From contig PKXR01000156.1 of assembly GCA_003133485.1 (NCBI GenBank), forward strand, positions 1-17,657: a DNA stretch of 17,657 nucleotides, given 5' to 3'. A program made the translations under genes and the position numbers. This DNA is from Candidatus Dormiibacterota bacterium. GTDB lineage: Bacteria > Chloroflexota > Dormibacteria > UBA8260 > Bog-877. Positions 6,332 to 15,346 of this stretch are shown one piece after another (within the stretch, counting starts at the first letter, position 1; each line of letters begins with the position of its first letter). The notes below the pieces were generated by a model. The model saw nothing but the letters and a program-made list of their open reading frames with translations. It was not told where the DNA came from and searched no databases.

Positions 6332-6543
6332 GCCTGCCAACTTGGGTCCGGCCAAGGCCGATTGCCGCGGAAACTATATTGGGGATGACGCCGCGCAGGA
6401 CTGGGGCTGTTCCTCAGCTAGATCGGATGTGACTCCGCGGCGTCGCTTTACAGGCAGCTGCCGACTCTGTGTGGGCTACCGGCATGAACCCCGGTTCTGG
6501 TCCGCCTGGTGGTTGGAGTGGCACCGGAGGTAGCGGAGTGAAC

Positions 6544-8313
6544 ATGCCGGGAGCGCGGGGAGGCTGGCGGCCGCGGCGACCGGAGAGCTCGCGGGGAACT
6601 TCCCCAGGCGCCCGCTACAAGTGGGTGGCCCTCTCCAATACCACCCTCGGGGTGCTGGTGGTGACGATCGACGCCACCATCATGATCATCGCCATGCCGG
6701 ACATCTTTCGGGGCATCCGGCTGAATCCGCTGTTGCCGGCCAACAGCTTTTACCTGCTGTGGATGATCCTCTCCTACCTGATCGTCTCCAGCGTCCTGGT
6801 AGTGAGCTTCGGCCGGCTGGGCGACATCTTTGGCAGGGTCCGGATTTACAACCTCGGCTTCGTCGTCTACACCATCGGGTCCATCCTGCTGTCGATCACC
6901 TGGATGACCGGACAATCAGGTGCCCTCTGGCTGGTCTTGATGCGGGTGGTTCAGGGGGTGGGGGGTGCGTTCCTGATCGCCAACTCCGCGGCGATCCTGA
7001 CTGATGCCTTCCCCGAGCACCAGCGCGGTCTGGCGCTCGGGATCAACAACGTGGCTGGCATCAGTGGTGCCTTCATCGGGCTGGTGCTCGGGGGAATCCT
7101 CGGAGCCATTGACTGGCGGCTGGTCTTCCTGGTCTCGGTCCCGGTGGGGGTGGCCGGGACCATCTGGTCCTACCTCAAGCTGCGAGACTTGGGCGTTCGA
7201 CGGCGGACGAGCATCGACTGGTGGGGCAACGTCACCTTCGCCGCGGGGCTGATCCTGGTGATGATTGGGGTCACCTACGGGATCGAACCCTACGGTCGGC
7301 AGTCCATGGCCTGGACCAGCCCGTCCGTCTTGCTGGAGCTGGGCCTCGGAGTGATCCTACTGGCCGTCTTCTGCCTCATCGAGCTGAGGGCCACATCACC
7401 GATGTTCCGGCTCAGCCTGTTCCGGATCCGCGCCTACGTGTTCGGAACTGTCTCCAGCTTTCTAGCGGCGCTGGGAAGAGGTGGCCTGATGTTCATGATG
7501 GTCATCTGGCTGCAGGGAATCTGGCTACCGCTGCACGGGTACAGCTTCGTTGCCACCCCGCTTTGGGCGGGAATCTACATGATGCCGCTCACGGTGGGCT
7601 TCCTTTTGGCCGGCCCAGCGTCGGGGGCCCTCTCTGACCGCTTTGGGGCCCGCCCCTTCGCCACTGGCGGGATGCTGGCGGCAGCGGCCAGCTTCCTGCT
7701 CTTGGAGCTGCTGCCGATCAGCTTCTCGTATGGGCTCTTCGCGCCTCTGCTGCTGCTCAATGGACTGGGGATGGGCGCCTTCGCCTCCCCCAACCGGGCG
7801 GCGGTCATGAATAGCCTTCCGCCAGAGCACCGAGGCGCCGGCGGGGGCATGAACGCCACATTCCAGAGCTCCGCCCAAGTGCTCTCGATCGGCATCTTCT
7901 TCACGCTGGTGATCGTGGGGCTGTCGGGCACCCTCTCCACCAGCCTCGAGCACGGGCTGCTCCTCCACGGAGTGCCCCGGGCGGCGGCCGCCCAAGCGGC
8001 CTCGCTGCCGCCCGTCTCGACATTGTTCGCCGCCTTTTTGGGCTACAACCCGATGCTTCATCTGCTGGGCTCCCACACGCTAGCGCTCCTCCCCAAGAGC
8101 ACGGTCGCATTGCTCACGGGGCGAGGCTTCTTCCCGCATCTGATAGAAGCGCCCTTCGGGGCCGGACTCCACGCGGCCTTCGACTTCTCAATCGGCTGCT
8201 GCCTGGTCGCGGCGGCGGCCTCGTGGTCTCGCGGCAAGCGCTACGTATATCGCGCCAAGGCGATGCCGGCCGGCGGCCTGGGTGAGATCATCTCGCCCGG
8301 GGACAATCTCTAG
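6544..8313 (+). CDS. DHA2-family MFS exporter (EmrB/QacA-like, 14 TM)
   Basis: About 589 residues from ATG 6544, which has GGAG five bases upstream; GTG 6538, ATG 6484 and GTG 6469 are in-frame alternatives that only add a Gly/Arg-rich tail. The first helix is KWVALSNTTLGVLVVTIDATIMIIAMPDIF, typical of DHA2. Motif A appears as FGRLGDIFGRVRIYNLGF, and GVGGAFLIANSAAILTDAFPEHQRGLALGINNVAGISGAFIGLVLGGIL covers the motif B/C region. Many further hydrophobic helices follow, fitting 14 TM segments. The family exports drugs or metabolites in exchange for protons across the inner membrane; the substrate is unknown. It is divergent from the ArsR operon that the IS has separated from it, so that regulator may once have controlled both. 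The gene ends with TAG. Confidence 0.92.
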   Translation: MPGARGGWRPRRPESSRGTSPGARYKWVALSNTTLGVLVVTIDATIMIIAMPDIFRGIRLNPLLPANSFYLLWMILSYLIVSSVLVVSFGRLGDIFGRVRIYNLGFVVYTIGSILLSITWMTGQSGALWLVLMRVVQGVGGAFLIANSAAILTDAFPEHQRGLALGINNVAGISGAFIGLVLGGILGAIDWRLVFLVSVPVGVAGTIWSYLKLRDLGVRRRTSIDWWGNVTFAAGLILVMIGVTYGIEPYGRQSMAWTSPSVLLELGLGVILLAVFCLIELRATSPMFRLSLFRIRAYVFGTVSSFLAALGRGGLMFMMVIWLQGIWLPLHGYSFVATPLWAGIYMMPLTVGFLLAGPASGALSDRFGARPFATGGMLAAAASFLLLELLPISFSYGLFAPLLLLNGLGMGAFASPNRAAVMNSLPPEHRGAGGGMNATFQSSAQVLSIGIFFTLVIVGLSGTLSTSLEHGLLLHGVPRAAAAQAASLPPVSTLFAAFLGYNPMLHLLGSHTLALLPKSTVALLTGRGFFPHLIEAPFGAGLHAAFDFSIGCCLVAAAASWSRGKRYVYRAKAMPAGGLGEIISPGDNL

Positions 8314-8479
8314 TCTCAACTCCAACCGCCATCTGATCAATGGGCGGGCGCCGCGGTCGAGCTCAGCCGGCCGCTGCTTTTTGCTGCCGGGGTCACCTCA
8401 CCGACCGCAAACTAGGGGCCCGGCCCGCCGAAGACGGGATGGGCGACACATCACTCGCATCTCCCAGGAGGACGTGCCT

Positions 8480-9199
8480 GTGCCGACTGACGCTTCGCGT
8501 TGGGTGGCCGGCCTCCGCCTTTCCCATGACCAATTGGTCGAGCGTATTGCCACCCTCGACGCCGACGCTTTACTGGTGAACTCCTTCTGTCCTGGAGGGA
8601 TATCGCCCAGGTGCTCTCTCACCTCGGCAGCCAGGCGGAGATGTTCAACCTGCTGGTCGAGGCTGGAGTGACCGGCGAAACCCCGCCCGGTCAGGATGGC
8701 TGGCCGCCGATCTGGGACGCTTGGAACGCCCACACCCCCGAGGTCGCGGCCCGTGACAGTATTGCCTTCAATGAGCGACTGGTGAGCCGACTCGAGGCTC
8801 TCGACGATGAGCAGCAGCGCGTGTTTCATGACCCAGCGTTCGGCATGCAGTTGGACCTGGTGGGACTACTCCGGCCGCGGCTCTTCGAGCACGCCATCCA
8901 CGCCTGGGACATCGCCGTTCCCTTCGATCCGACTGCCCTTGTAGCCGCGCAGTCGGTGGCCCTCCTCATCGACACGCTGCCCGCCCTCGCCGCTGGCGTA
9001 GGCAAACCCCAAGGACCAGCGACGACCGTCCACGTCTCGACCAGCGGCCCCAGGCGAGAGTTCGCGCTAGTTACCCACGGCGTCCGGCTCGAGCCCTGGT
9101 CGGACCAAGTCGCCGCCGGCACGCCGCCGCTGCCGGCTGCAGCTCGTGTCGCCGGAGATAGACCTCGACCAGGTTCAAGCGACCTTTCCTGGCTTCTGA
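8480..9199 (+). pseudogene. Mycothiol-dependent maleylpyruvate isomerase (MDMPI)-family protein, two compensating frameshifts
   Basis: The start GTG 8480 has AGGAGG eight bases upstream. Residues MPTDASRWVAGLRLSHDQLVERIATLDADALLVNSFC open the MDMPI N-terminal helix bundle. Near 8595 the frame is lost and the expected DIAQVLSHLGSQAEMF appears one frame back, continuing through NERLVSRLEALDD and FEHAIHAWDIAVPFDPTAL. Near 9130 the frame returns to the first one, giving LVSPEIDLDQVQATFPGF, which is the usual family ending, with TGA at 9197-9199. The switches are -1 then +1. The His in SHLG is a metal-ligand position in this DinB-like fold. The family uses mycothiol, hence the actinobacterial hint. 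Two slips in one gene suggest decay or poor local sequence; the nominal reading runs to 9204 in the wrong frame. Confidence 0.78.
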
Positions 9200-9237
9200 G
9201 CTGAGTTATTCGCTCACTCGAGCAGGAGCCGAGCTAG

Positions 9238-10536
9238 CTAGCGGCGGCCCTCGGCGGCCAAGCGCGCTGCCGGCTTGGCTAGCTCCACGGGGGCCAACCC
9301 ATCCAGGATCCGCGAGCCCCTAAGTGCCAGCTCGAGCCGGAGCCGGTCCTCAGCGTCATTCCAATTGCCGACAAGCTCTTCGATCCGCTCCATCCGATAC
9401 AGGAGGGTGTGGCGGTGGACTCCCAGGGACCTGGCGGCGGCGCTAAGGCCCTCGTGGCTCAGCACGGCCTCCAGGGTCCGCCGCAGCGGCAAGCTGCGCG
9501 TGCGCTCCCGTTCCAGCAGCGGCCCAAGCGCACCCTCGACGAAGTCCCGCAGCCCCTCGATGTCGTGGACCCAGCCCAGGTACGGGTGAAGCTTGGCAGA
9601 GTGGTACACCCGCAGGTCGGGCATCAGGATCTGGCCCACGGTCAGTGCGTCCCGGGCCGCGCGTACCGCTGCCGGAACCTCGCTGAGCTTTGCCACCGTG
9701 GGCCCGACCGACATTTGCCACGGAGCTCGATCAGATCCCACCGCGACTTGAAGGAGGCGCTCGAGAGTCCCGATCCGCGCCTGGCTGGGGACCAGTGCCA
9801 CCACACTGGACTGGTACAGGGCGACGTGCCCTCCCACCACCATCCAGGCGGTCGCGATGGTCGCCTCGGCGGAGGCGTCATCAGCTCCCACCACCACTAG
9901 GCGATAGGGGAACTCCAACACCGTCCCGCCCTGGGCGGCCCTGGCCACCATCTCCAGATCCGCGGTGCCGCCCAGCACGTCACTAAAGAACTGGTCGTAC
10001 TGGCGGTCCTGCTCCCGGCGCACCCGCTCCCGGGTCTCCAGATAGCTGGTGCTGACCGCGACGCTGATTGCGTCGAGGTAGTCGAAGAGCGGTCCCACGG
10101 CGGTCAGGACCGACTGAGCCTCGATCTCGGGATGGATCCGGACAGCGTCGATCACATGCTGCCAGATGACGAGCGCCGCGACCCGGTAGGCACGGAGGAT
10201 GGCGTCCAGGGGAACCCCGGTGCTGGCCAGCCGCCCACCCATCCGCGACAGCTGTAGCAACTCGGCGTGTGAGGGAGGCCTTGACTCTTCCCAGAGGGAA
10301 AGCATGGTTCCCACCCCCTCCCGGCAGGCAGCCAGCACCTCGCTTCCGAACGCCGAGCCACCGCCGAACCCTTCGGCCAGGGGGATAGTCCGGGCCATTT
10401 CGATGGCCATCCGCCGGGCGACCCGGTCGACCCTGCGGCGCAGGGCCTGGATGATGATCGGGCTCACCGAGGGCGTCGCAGAGTACCCGCGGCGATCGCG
10501 CTTGCCGGCGCGTCGGCTCTCAACTTCGGAGGACAT
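9238..10536 (-). CDS. PucR/CdaR-type transcriptional regulator
   Basis: A 432-residue regulator from ATG 10536, preceded by GGGAG. The N-terminal two thirds (QALRRRVDRVARRMAIEMARTIPL through LFDYLDAISVAVSTSYLETRERVRREQDRQYDQFFSDVLGG) resemble the helical sensor part of CdaR/PucR regulators, followed by a GGDEF-like CdaR domain (FPYRLVVVGADD...ALYQSSVVALVPS). The C-terminus carries the PucR helix-turn-helix: LRRTLEAVLSHEGLSAAARSLGVHRHTLLYRMERIEELVG (about residues 360-402). Such proteins are typically activators of catabolic or transport genes. A much longer ORF starting at 10944 would overlap the divergent lipoprotein gene and adds low-complexity antisense sequence, so it is rejected. The gene is convergent with the MDMPI-like gene and divergent from the lipoprotein gene, with an 82-bp shared upstream region. 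Confidence 0.87.
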   Translation of the reverse strand: MSSEVESRRAGKRDRRGYSATPSVSPIIIQALRRRVDRVARRMAIEMARTIPLAEGFGGGSAFGSEVLAACREGVGTMLSLWEESRPPSHAELLQLSRMGGRLASTGVPLDAILRAYRVAALVIWQHVIDAVRIHPEIEAQSVLTAVGPLFDYLDAISVAVSTSYLETRERVRREQDRQYDQFFSDVLGGTADLEMVARAAQGGTVLEFPYRLVVVGADDASAEATIATAWMVVGGHVALYQSSVVALVPSQARIGTLERLLQVAVGSDRAPWQMSVGPTVAKLSEVPAAVRAARDALTVGQILMPDLRVYHSAKLHPYLGWVHDIEGLRDFVEGALGPLLERERTRSLPLRRTLEAVLSHEGLSAAARSLGVHRHTLLYRMERIEELVGNWNDAEDRLRLELALRGSRILDGLAPVELAKPAARLAAEGRR

Positions 10537-10618
10537 CGCGCTCCCAGAATAGATCAGCCCATCCGGGACGACGGCCGACGGCTGCCGCCCTCCTCTCCGA
10601 GCTGGGAGACCTGACACG

Positions 10619-11098
10619 ATGAAACTACCGGCGGTGAAGACGCGGGGAGGGCCATCTGGGGCTCTCGCAACCGCGATCCGCTGTTTGTTACTGGCAGCCG
10701 CGGTCGCGGTCGCGCTGACGGTCCAGGGCTGCACCTCTACCCCTGTCCGGGGATCGCCCCCACAGGCCAGTGCTGGCACCAGTTGCCCGCTGACGGTGAC
10801 GATCACCAGCTCGTTGGGAACGACCTGGGGCACGGTCACGGCCGCCGAGGGCGGCTCTACCTTCACCTTCGGCCAGGCCACCAGAACGGTCGGCATTCCC
10901 TGCGGCGCCACCGTGCATCTCAGTGAAAGACCGACAGACTCCAACAGCTGGCCCTTTCATGATTGGCGCGTAGGTACCGAGAAGGTGATCGGCACCAGCA
11001 CCTCGACCGTGGTCACGGGCGCGGTCGAGGTCAACGCGGTCTACGTGCTCGGCGCTCCGGATTCGGCGGTGCCGACGCCCTCCGCGTCTGGCAACTAA
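10619..11098 (+). CDS. Putative lipoprotein with divergent InlB-type beta-repeat domain
   Basis: A 159-residue secreted protein. Basic residues (MKLPAVKTRGG) are followed by a hydrophobic stretch CLLLAAAVAVALTV and a lipobox-like VQGC (Cys38; Gln at -2 is unusual). The mature part, TVTITSSLGTTWGTVTAAEGGSTFTF...GATVHLSERPTDSNSWPFHDWRVG...TSTVVTGAVEVNAVYV, has the pattern of a divergent InlB B-repeat: a glycine turn, GATVxL, F-x-x-W and VxAVY. That would be a beta-rich surface module. Start ATG 10619 has GGGAG about ten bases upstream. It is divergent from the PucR-type gene and 50 bp ahead of the dehydrogenase gene, which may be co-transcribed. The role is unknown; membrane anchoring through lipid at Cys38 is likely rather than certain. 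Confidence 0.75.
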   Translation: MKLPAVKTRGGPSGALATAIRCLLLAAAVAVALTVQGCTSTPVRGSPPQASAGTSCPLTVTITSSLGTTWGTVTAAEGGSTFTFGQATRTVGIPCGATVHLSERPTDSNSWPFHDWRVGTEKVIGTSTSTVVTGAVEVNAVYVLGAPDSAVPTPSASGN

Positions 11099-11148
11099 AG
11101 TCGAGGTCAGCCTCGGAGAACGAGGCGACTCACAGGAGGTCCAACCAA

Positions 11149-12189
11149 GTGCTAGCCGCGTTTGCGATCGCCTCCGGCGGTCCCCAGCCACTCGACAACC
11201 TGGCGGTCGGCGAGCGGGACCAACCAGTTCCCGGGCGGGGCGCGGTTCGGCTCCGCACCCGGGCCGCCTCTCTCAACCGCCACGACCTCTGGACGCTGGC
11301 TGGGATCGGGACTCCCGCGACCTTCCCCTGGACTCTGGGGTGCGATGTCGCCGGCACCGTCGACGCCTACGGTCCCGATACGCCGGAGCGCGTTCCGGTC
11401 GGCACCGCCGTGGTCGCCCACGCCGTCATCACCTGCGGGGTCTGCGAAGCGTGCCTGGGTCCCGACGAGACCTCCTGCCGCAAATTCGCGATGCTGAGCG
11501 AGGGCAGCTGGGAGGGCACCTTCGCCGAATTCTGCGTAGTGCCGGCAGCCAATCTGTTCCCCTTGGCTGCTGATCTGAGTTTCGAGCAGGCGGCCTGCCT
11601 TCCAACGGCCTATCTGACCGCTTACCGGATGCTCTTCACCAAGGCCGCCCTTCGGCCCGGGGACACGGTTCTGATCCAGGGGGCCGGGGGCGGACTCTCG
11701 ACCGCCGCCGAGGCGCTGGCGCTGGCCGGCGGCCTGCGAGTGATCGTCACCAGCCGCGACCCTGCCAAGCGCTCAGCCGCCCTTGAGCGGGGAGTCCACC
11801 ATGCCGTGGCTACTGGAAAGGATGCTGTGGGAGAGGTGCTAGAGCTGACCGCCGGTGACGGTGTGGCCGCGGTGATCGAGTCCGTCGGGGAAGCTACTTG
11901 GGCCACCAGCCTGCGTGTGGTCCGGCGCGGGGGAGCGGTCGTGGTCGCCGGTGCCACGACCGGCGCCGATCCGCCTGCCGACCTCCGCCGGATCTTCTGG
12001 CGACAGCTCCGGATCCTCGGGTCGACGATGGGCACCTGGGCCGAGTTCTCGGCACTGCTCAGCACCGTCCGGTCGACTGGGCTCCGACCACTGATCGCGC
12101 AGACCTACCCCCTGGCCCGGGCCAAGGAGGCCGTTCAGCGGCTCGAGTCCGGGGACGTCACCGGCAAGGTGGTGTTGATCTCTGGGTGA
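11149..12189 (+). CDS. MDR-superfamily alcohol dehydrogenase / quinone oxidoreductase-like protein
   Basis: A 346-residue medium-chain dehydrogenase/reductase. GTG 11149 is the start, with AGGAGG nine bases upstream; a longer frame to 10963 runs across the lipoprotein gene. The N-terminal GroES-like domain has SLNRHDLWTLAG and CDVAGTVDAYG. Four cysteines (C96, C99, C102, C110 in CGVCEACLGPDETSC) form the structural zinc site. LRPGDTVLIQGAGGGLSTAAEALA is the NAD(P)-binding Rossmann glycine motif (GAGGG from residue 178). The positions that usually hold catalytic zinc ligands (Cys near the N-terminus, GHE) are replaced here by Asn43 and CDVAG, so redox chemistry without catalytic zinc, as in quinone oxidoreductase-like members, is likely. 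Substrate is unknown. The gene ends with TGA inside a small terminator hairpin. Confidence 0.87.
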   Translation: MLAAFAIASGGPQPLDNLAVGERDQPVPGRGAVRLRTRAASLNRHDLWTLAGIGTPATFPWTLGCDVAGTVDAYGPDTPERVPVGTAVVAHAVITCGVCEACLGPDETSCRKFAMLSEGSWEGTFAEFCVVPAANLFPLAADLSFEQAACLPTAYLTAYRMLFTKAALRPGDTVLIQGAGGGLSTAAEALALAGGLRVIVTSRDPAKRSAALERGVHHAVATGKDAVGEVLELTAGDGVAAVIESVGEATWATSLRVVRRGGAVVVAGATTGADPPADLRRIFWRQLRILGSTMGTWAEFSALLSTVRSTGLRPLIAQTYPLARAKEAVQRLESGDVTGKVVLISG

Positions 12190-12204
12190 GACCCATCTCT
12201 TTTT
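12183..12204 (+). terminator. Small intrinsic terminator after the dehydrogenase gene
   Basis: TGGGT (12183-12187), loop GAG, ACCCA (12191-12195), then TCTCTTTTT. The stem is only 5 bp but a T-tract follows directly, and it sits over the stop codon of the gene. Confidence 0.4.
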
Positions 12205-12372
12205 CCCGCCCTCATGCCGGTCCTCCAGAGGTTCAGTCTCGGGTCACGATTGCCGGGTTGGCTGGTGGCAGATCCCAGGCGAAACCCAGGTCGATTGGCT
12301 GGTGTATTTGGGCCGAGGAGCTCATCTTGTCGCGATTCGTTGAGGCGGTCCAGTAGCTAGCATCGGCAGAAC

Positions 12373-13185
12373 ATGACCCGGACTCTCAACGCACTTGCCG
12401 TCACCTTCGCGGTGGTGGCTATGAGCGGTCTTCTTGCGAGTTGCTCTAGCAGCGGCATTCCCCATCCAACATCCACTCCGCGCTCGGTCCCATCTCGGAC
12501 GTCCAACCCCACCGCCTCCCCCAGCCCCGAGACCACCACCACGCTTGTCCTCCTCGTGAGCACCTTGCCGACGACCTTCGGGGTCCCGGGAGACACAAAT
12601 ACTTACCCGGCCGCTATCCGTGTCGCGGTGCCCGATTCGTTCTCCGGGCAGATCGCCGCCTATGGGGTCGCCGGTACCGTGGTCGTCGGGCCATCCGGCT
12701 GGACTGGGAGCGGCCAGGTGGGCGCAGACGGAAGCTTGGGATTCAACCTTATTCCGATAGGGGCCTCACCCGGGACCGGGCCGGAGATGGTCTTCCAATT
12801 CGATGGGGCGTGTGTGGGGTGTACTTGGGGTGACGCCAGCTCGTATTTCCCGGCAGTTGCTTCAGCAGCTCCTTCCGCGGGGTTTGGACCCGCGTCATCA
12901 CCTCCTGAGGGACTTCAAACCGAGCCTTTGGGCGCAGGTCTCATCGGGTACAGCCTTCCGGGCTCGACTCCCGCGTATCAGGTGAATGGCGTCGCCTACA
13001 CCAATTTGCCCGCTCCGACCGCCAACCCGATCTTCGAAAACCTTGAACTAACTCTCCCGTCTACGGATCACACCCTCGCGACCGTGATCCTCAATGCCCT
13101 CGTCGCCAACGAAGACCGATATGTCTGCGCCAGTGGGGCTGCGTCCCCGACCATCTCCCTCACGCTCACGAACGGCACTTGCTGA
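12373..13185 (+). CDS. Putative lipoprotein of unknown function
   Basis: A 270-residue exported protein. MTRTLNALAVTFAVVAMSGLLASC is a clear lipoprotein signal (lipobox LASC, Cys24). A Ser/Thr/Pro-rich linker follows (PTSTPRSVPSRTSNPTASPSPETTT), then a globular part beginning VPDSFSGQIAAYGVAGTVVVGPSGWTGSGQVGADGSLGFNLIP. It contains a Cys pair (CVGC) in DGACVGCTWGDASSYFP, and a C-terminal part with PAYQVNGVAYTNL and two more cysteines near the end, possibly disulfide-bonded. I do not recognise the domain with confidence. It is preceded by a 183-bp gap that includes a terminator, so it probably has its own promoter; only weak SD sequence is visible. It is convergent with the PAS-GGDEF-EAL gene. 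Confidence 0.78.
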   Translation: MTRTLNALAVTFAVVAMSGLLASCSSSGIPHPTSTPRSVPSRTSNPTASPSPETTTTLVLLVSTLPTTFGVPGDTNTYPAAIRVAVPDSFSGQIAAYGVAGTVVVGPSGWTGSGQVGADGSLGFNLIPIGASPGTGPEMVFQFDGACVGCTWGDASSYFPAVASAAPSAGFGPASSPPEGLQTEPLGAGLIGYSLPGSTPAYQVNGVAYTNLPAPTANPIFENLELTLPSTDHTLATVILNALVANEDRYVCASGAASPTISLTLTNGTC

Positions 13186-13268
13186 CCGCGATCACTGATT
13201 GGTGGCGCTCATCCGGATATAGTGCTGGCGCTCAACCTCTATGGCAGATGCGCTAGACGACTCTCGGG

Positions 13269-15161
13269 CTAGGCGGAGCGGCGAGCCGGCTCCTCCGCGG
13301 CGCTAAAGTTCTGGCGGGAGAGCAGCGGGTGGATCGAGTTCGCGGGCGCGGGTTTCCCGTAGAGGAATCCCTGCAGCTCCTCGCACCCGTCCGTGATCAG
13401 GAAGTCGGCTTGAGCCTGGGTCTCCACCCCCTCCGCCACCACCTTCAGTCGGAGGCCGTGAGCCAGTGCCAGGGTCGCCCCCACGATGATGGTGTCCGCC
13501 ACCCGGGCGCCGATCCCGCTGACGAACGAACGGTCGATTTTGAGCACTTGGAAGGGGAATCGCTGAAGCGCGGTGAGCGAGGAGTTGCCGGTTCCGAAGT
13601 CGTCGATCGCCAAGGTCACCCCAAGATCACGGAGCTGACCGAGCGCCCGCGCCGCGGAGGCCGGATCGGTGATCAAAACGCTCTCTGTGACTTCCAGGTG
13701 GAGCCGTTCCGGCTTCAGTCCGGACTGCTTCAACGCCGAGCGCACGTCGTCTACCAGCTCCCGGTCCTGGAGCTGTGCTACGGACAGGTTGACCGACATG
13801 GTCAGCTCGGCAGTCGAAGGATCCGCCTCGGTCCACTGCCTCAGGGTGGCACACGCCTCGCTGAGGACCCAGCGTCCGATGGTGGAGATGCTGCCCGTCT
13901 CCTCGGCGAGCGGGATGAACTTGTCCGGGGCGAGCAGCCCTCGCTCCGAGTGCTCCCACCGCACCAGCGCCTCCACCCCCACGGTCTTCCCCGAGGTTGC
14001 GGATACGATCGGCTGGTAATGCAGCCGCAGCTCGCCGCGCTGGGCGGCGCCACGCAGGCCCGTCGATAGCTCGACCTTATCCTGGAAAGCCCGGTCGAGG
14101 GCATCGTCCAGCACCTGGAAGCTTCCCCGCGATACCTGCTTGGCATAGTGCAGGGCGACCCCGGCCCGGCGCACCACCTCGGTCGGGCTCTCCTTCGGGT
14201 AGTGGATGGCCACCCCGCCGGTGACCGTGATGTCGACTTCCTGGCCCGCCAAGGCGTAGCTCTGGGTGAGGCCCTTGAGGAGTCTGCGCACCACCGGGCT
14301 CAGCTTTCCGCGATCAATTCCGACCATGAGGACCGCGAAAGCCGCGCCTTCCAGTCGGGCCACGACGTCTTCGGGCCGAACCGAATTGCGCAGGCGCTGG
14401 GCAAAGGCTCCCAGAACCCGGTCGCCTGCCGGGTGGCCGAAGGCGTCGTTCACCTGCTTGAAGTGATCCAGGTCGATGGCGATGACCGCGACGTGGCGGT
14501 GCGCGTGGGGTTCAAATTTGCGCAGGTGCTCCAGCAGGCCGTTGCGGTTAACCAGACCGGTGAGATCGTCGATCCGGGCCTGCCGCACCAGTTCTGCCTC
14601 GGCCGCCTTGAGCGCGGAGATGTCGTGGTACGCGCCGAGCTCGGCCACCACCTTGCCCTTGGAATCGTGCAGGGCCACCGTCGAGAGCGCCACGTCCAGG
14701 GGGTGCCCATCGCGGTGGCGGCGCCGGACCTCCACCCCCATGAGATCCTGACCGCGCATGGAGGTGCCGAAATACCGGACGTACTCCTCGCGCGCGCTGT
14801 CATCGATGACCGGGAACTCGCGCCCGACCACTTCGGAGGCGGGCCAGCCAAAGAGTCTCTCGGCGGCCGGATTCCAGAGCAGGACCTTGCCGTCCAGGCC
14901 CAGCACGGTGAGCGCCGTGGGCGAGCCGGTTACAGCGGCCCTCAGCAACTCGTGCTCGGACAGGTGCAGAGTCGGCGAGATCGAGAGGGTTTCGGCTTCA
15001 GCGAGGATGGCCTTCTGAGAGGATTGTCCTGCCGCTTTCTCCAACGCCCGTCCAGAACGGACATGCGTCTGCAGGTCAGACTTCGACTGCTCCGCGCGAG
15101 CGGGGAGTTTCCGGGAGGTGTTGAGGACCATGCGGTCCAGACTAGGCGAGGCCGGACGCAT
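13269..15161 (-). CDS. PAS-GGDEF-EAL protein, probable cyclic-di-GMP phosphodiesterase
   Basis: A 630-residue signalling protein. A PAS domain covers about residues 71-183 (LLRAAVTGSPTALTVLGLDG, WNPAAERLFGWPASEVVG). A GGDEF domain at about 198-355 keeps DDLTGLVNRNGLLEHL and IDLDHFKQVNDAFGH, but the catalytic GGDEF loop reads EGAAF (271-275), so cyclase activity is unlikely; it may bind GTP or act as a regulatory domain. The EAL domain (about 372-612) is intact: VEALVRWEH (EAL 397-399), MSVNLS, VTESVL, DDFGTGNSSL (Asn for the usual Tyr), LKIDRSFV, VVAEGVET and ELQGFLYGKPAP. It should therefore degrade cyclic di-GMP to pGpG in the cytoplasm. There is no membrane segment. The start is uncertain: ATG 15161 or 15131, neither with an SD. 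Confidence 0.9.
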   Translation of the reverse strand: MRPASPSLDRMVLNTSRKLPARAEQSKSDLQTHVRSGRALEKAAGQSSQKAILAEAETLSISPTLHLSEHELLRAAVTGSPTALTVLGLDGKVLLWNPAAERLFGWPASEVVGREFPVIDDSAREEYVRYFGTSMRGQDLMGVEVRRRHRDGHPLDVALSTVALHDSKGKVVAELGAYHDISALKAAEAELVRQARIDDLTGLVNRNGLLEHLRKFEPHAHRHVAVIAIDLDHFKQVNDAFGHPAGDRVLGAFAQRLRNSVRPEDVVARLEGAAFAVLMVGIDRGKLSPVVRRLLKGLTQSYALAGQEVDITVTGGVAIHYPKESPTEVVRRAGVALHYAKQVSRGSFQVLDDALDRAFQDKVELSTGLRGAAQRGELRLHYQPIVSATSGKTVGVEALVRWEHSERGLLAPDKFIPLAEETGSISTIGRWVLSEACATLRQWTEADPSTAELTMSVNLSVAQLQDRELVDDVRSALKQSGLKPERLHLEVTESVLITDPASAARALGQLRDLGVTLAIDDFGTGNSSLTALQRFPFQVLKIDRSFVSGIGARVADTIIVGATLALAHGLRLKVVAEGVETQAQADFLITDGCEELQGFLYGKPAPANSIHPLLSRQNFSAAEEPARRSA

Positions 15162-15346
15162 CAGTGCAACGTCGGTGTGAAGTCATCGTCACGTCCCCTT
15201 CAGCTCCGAACTGGCGATCCGGTGGAGCTCCCGGAGTCCTAGTCGCCGCCACTGGCGAGAAGGTGCCGAGACGTCCCTAAGATTTCCCCCGCCCCAGATT
15301 CCAGCCCAGGCGGGACCTCGGTTGTGGCACTTCAGCGCAGAGACCC

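Noticed and set aside
10537..10944. N-terminal extension of the PucR-type gene to a start at 10944
   Set aside because: It overlaps the divergent lipoprotein gene with its signal peptide. ATG 10536 has an SD and begins where the family domain begins.
10963..11148. Upstream extension of the dehydrogenase frame
   Set aside because: It lies mainly within the lipoprotein gene in another frame and is Arg-rich. AGGAGG nine bases before GTG 11149 fixes the start.
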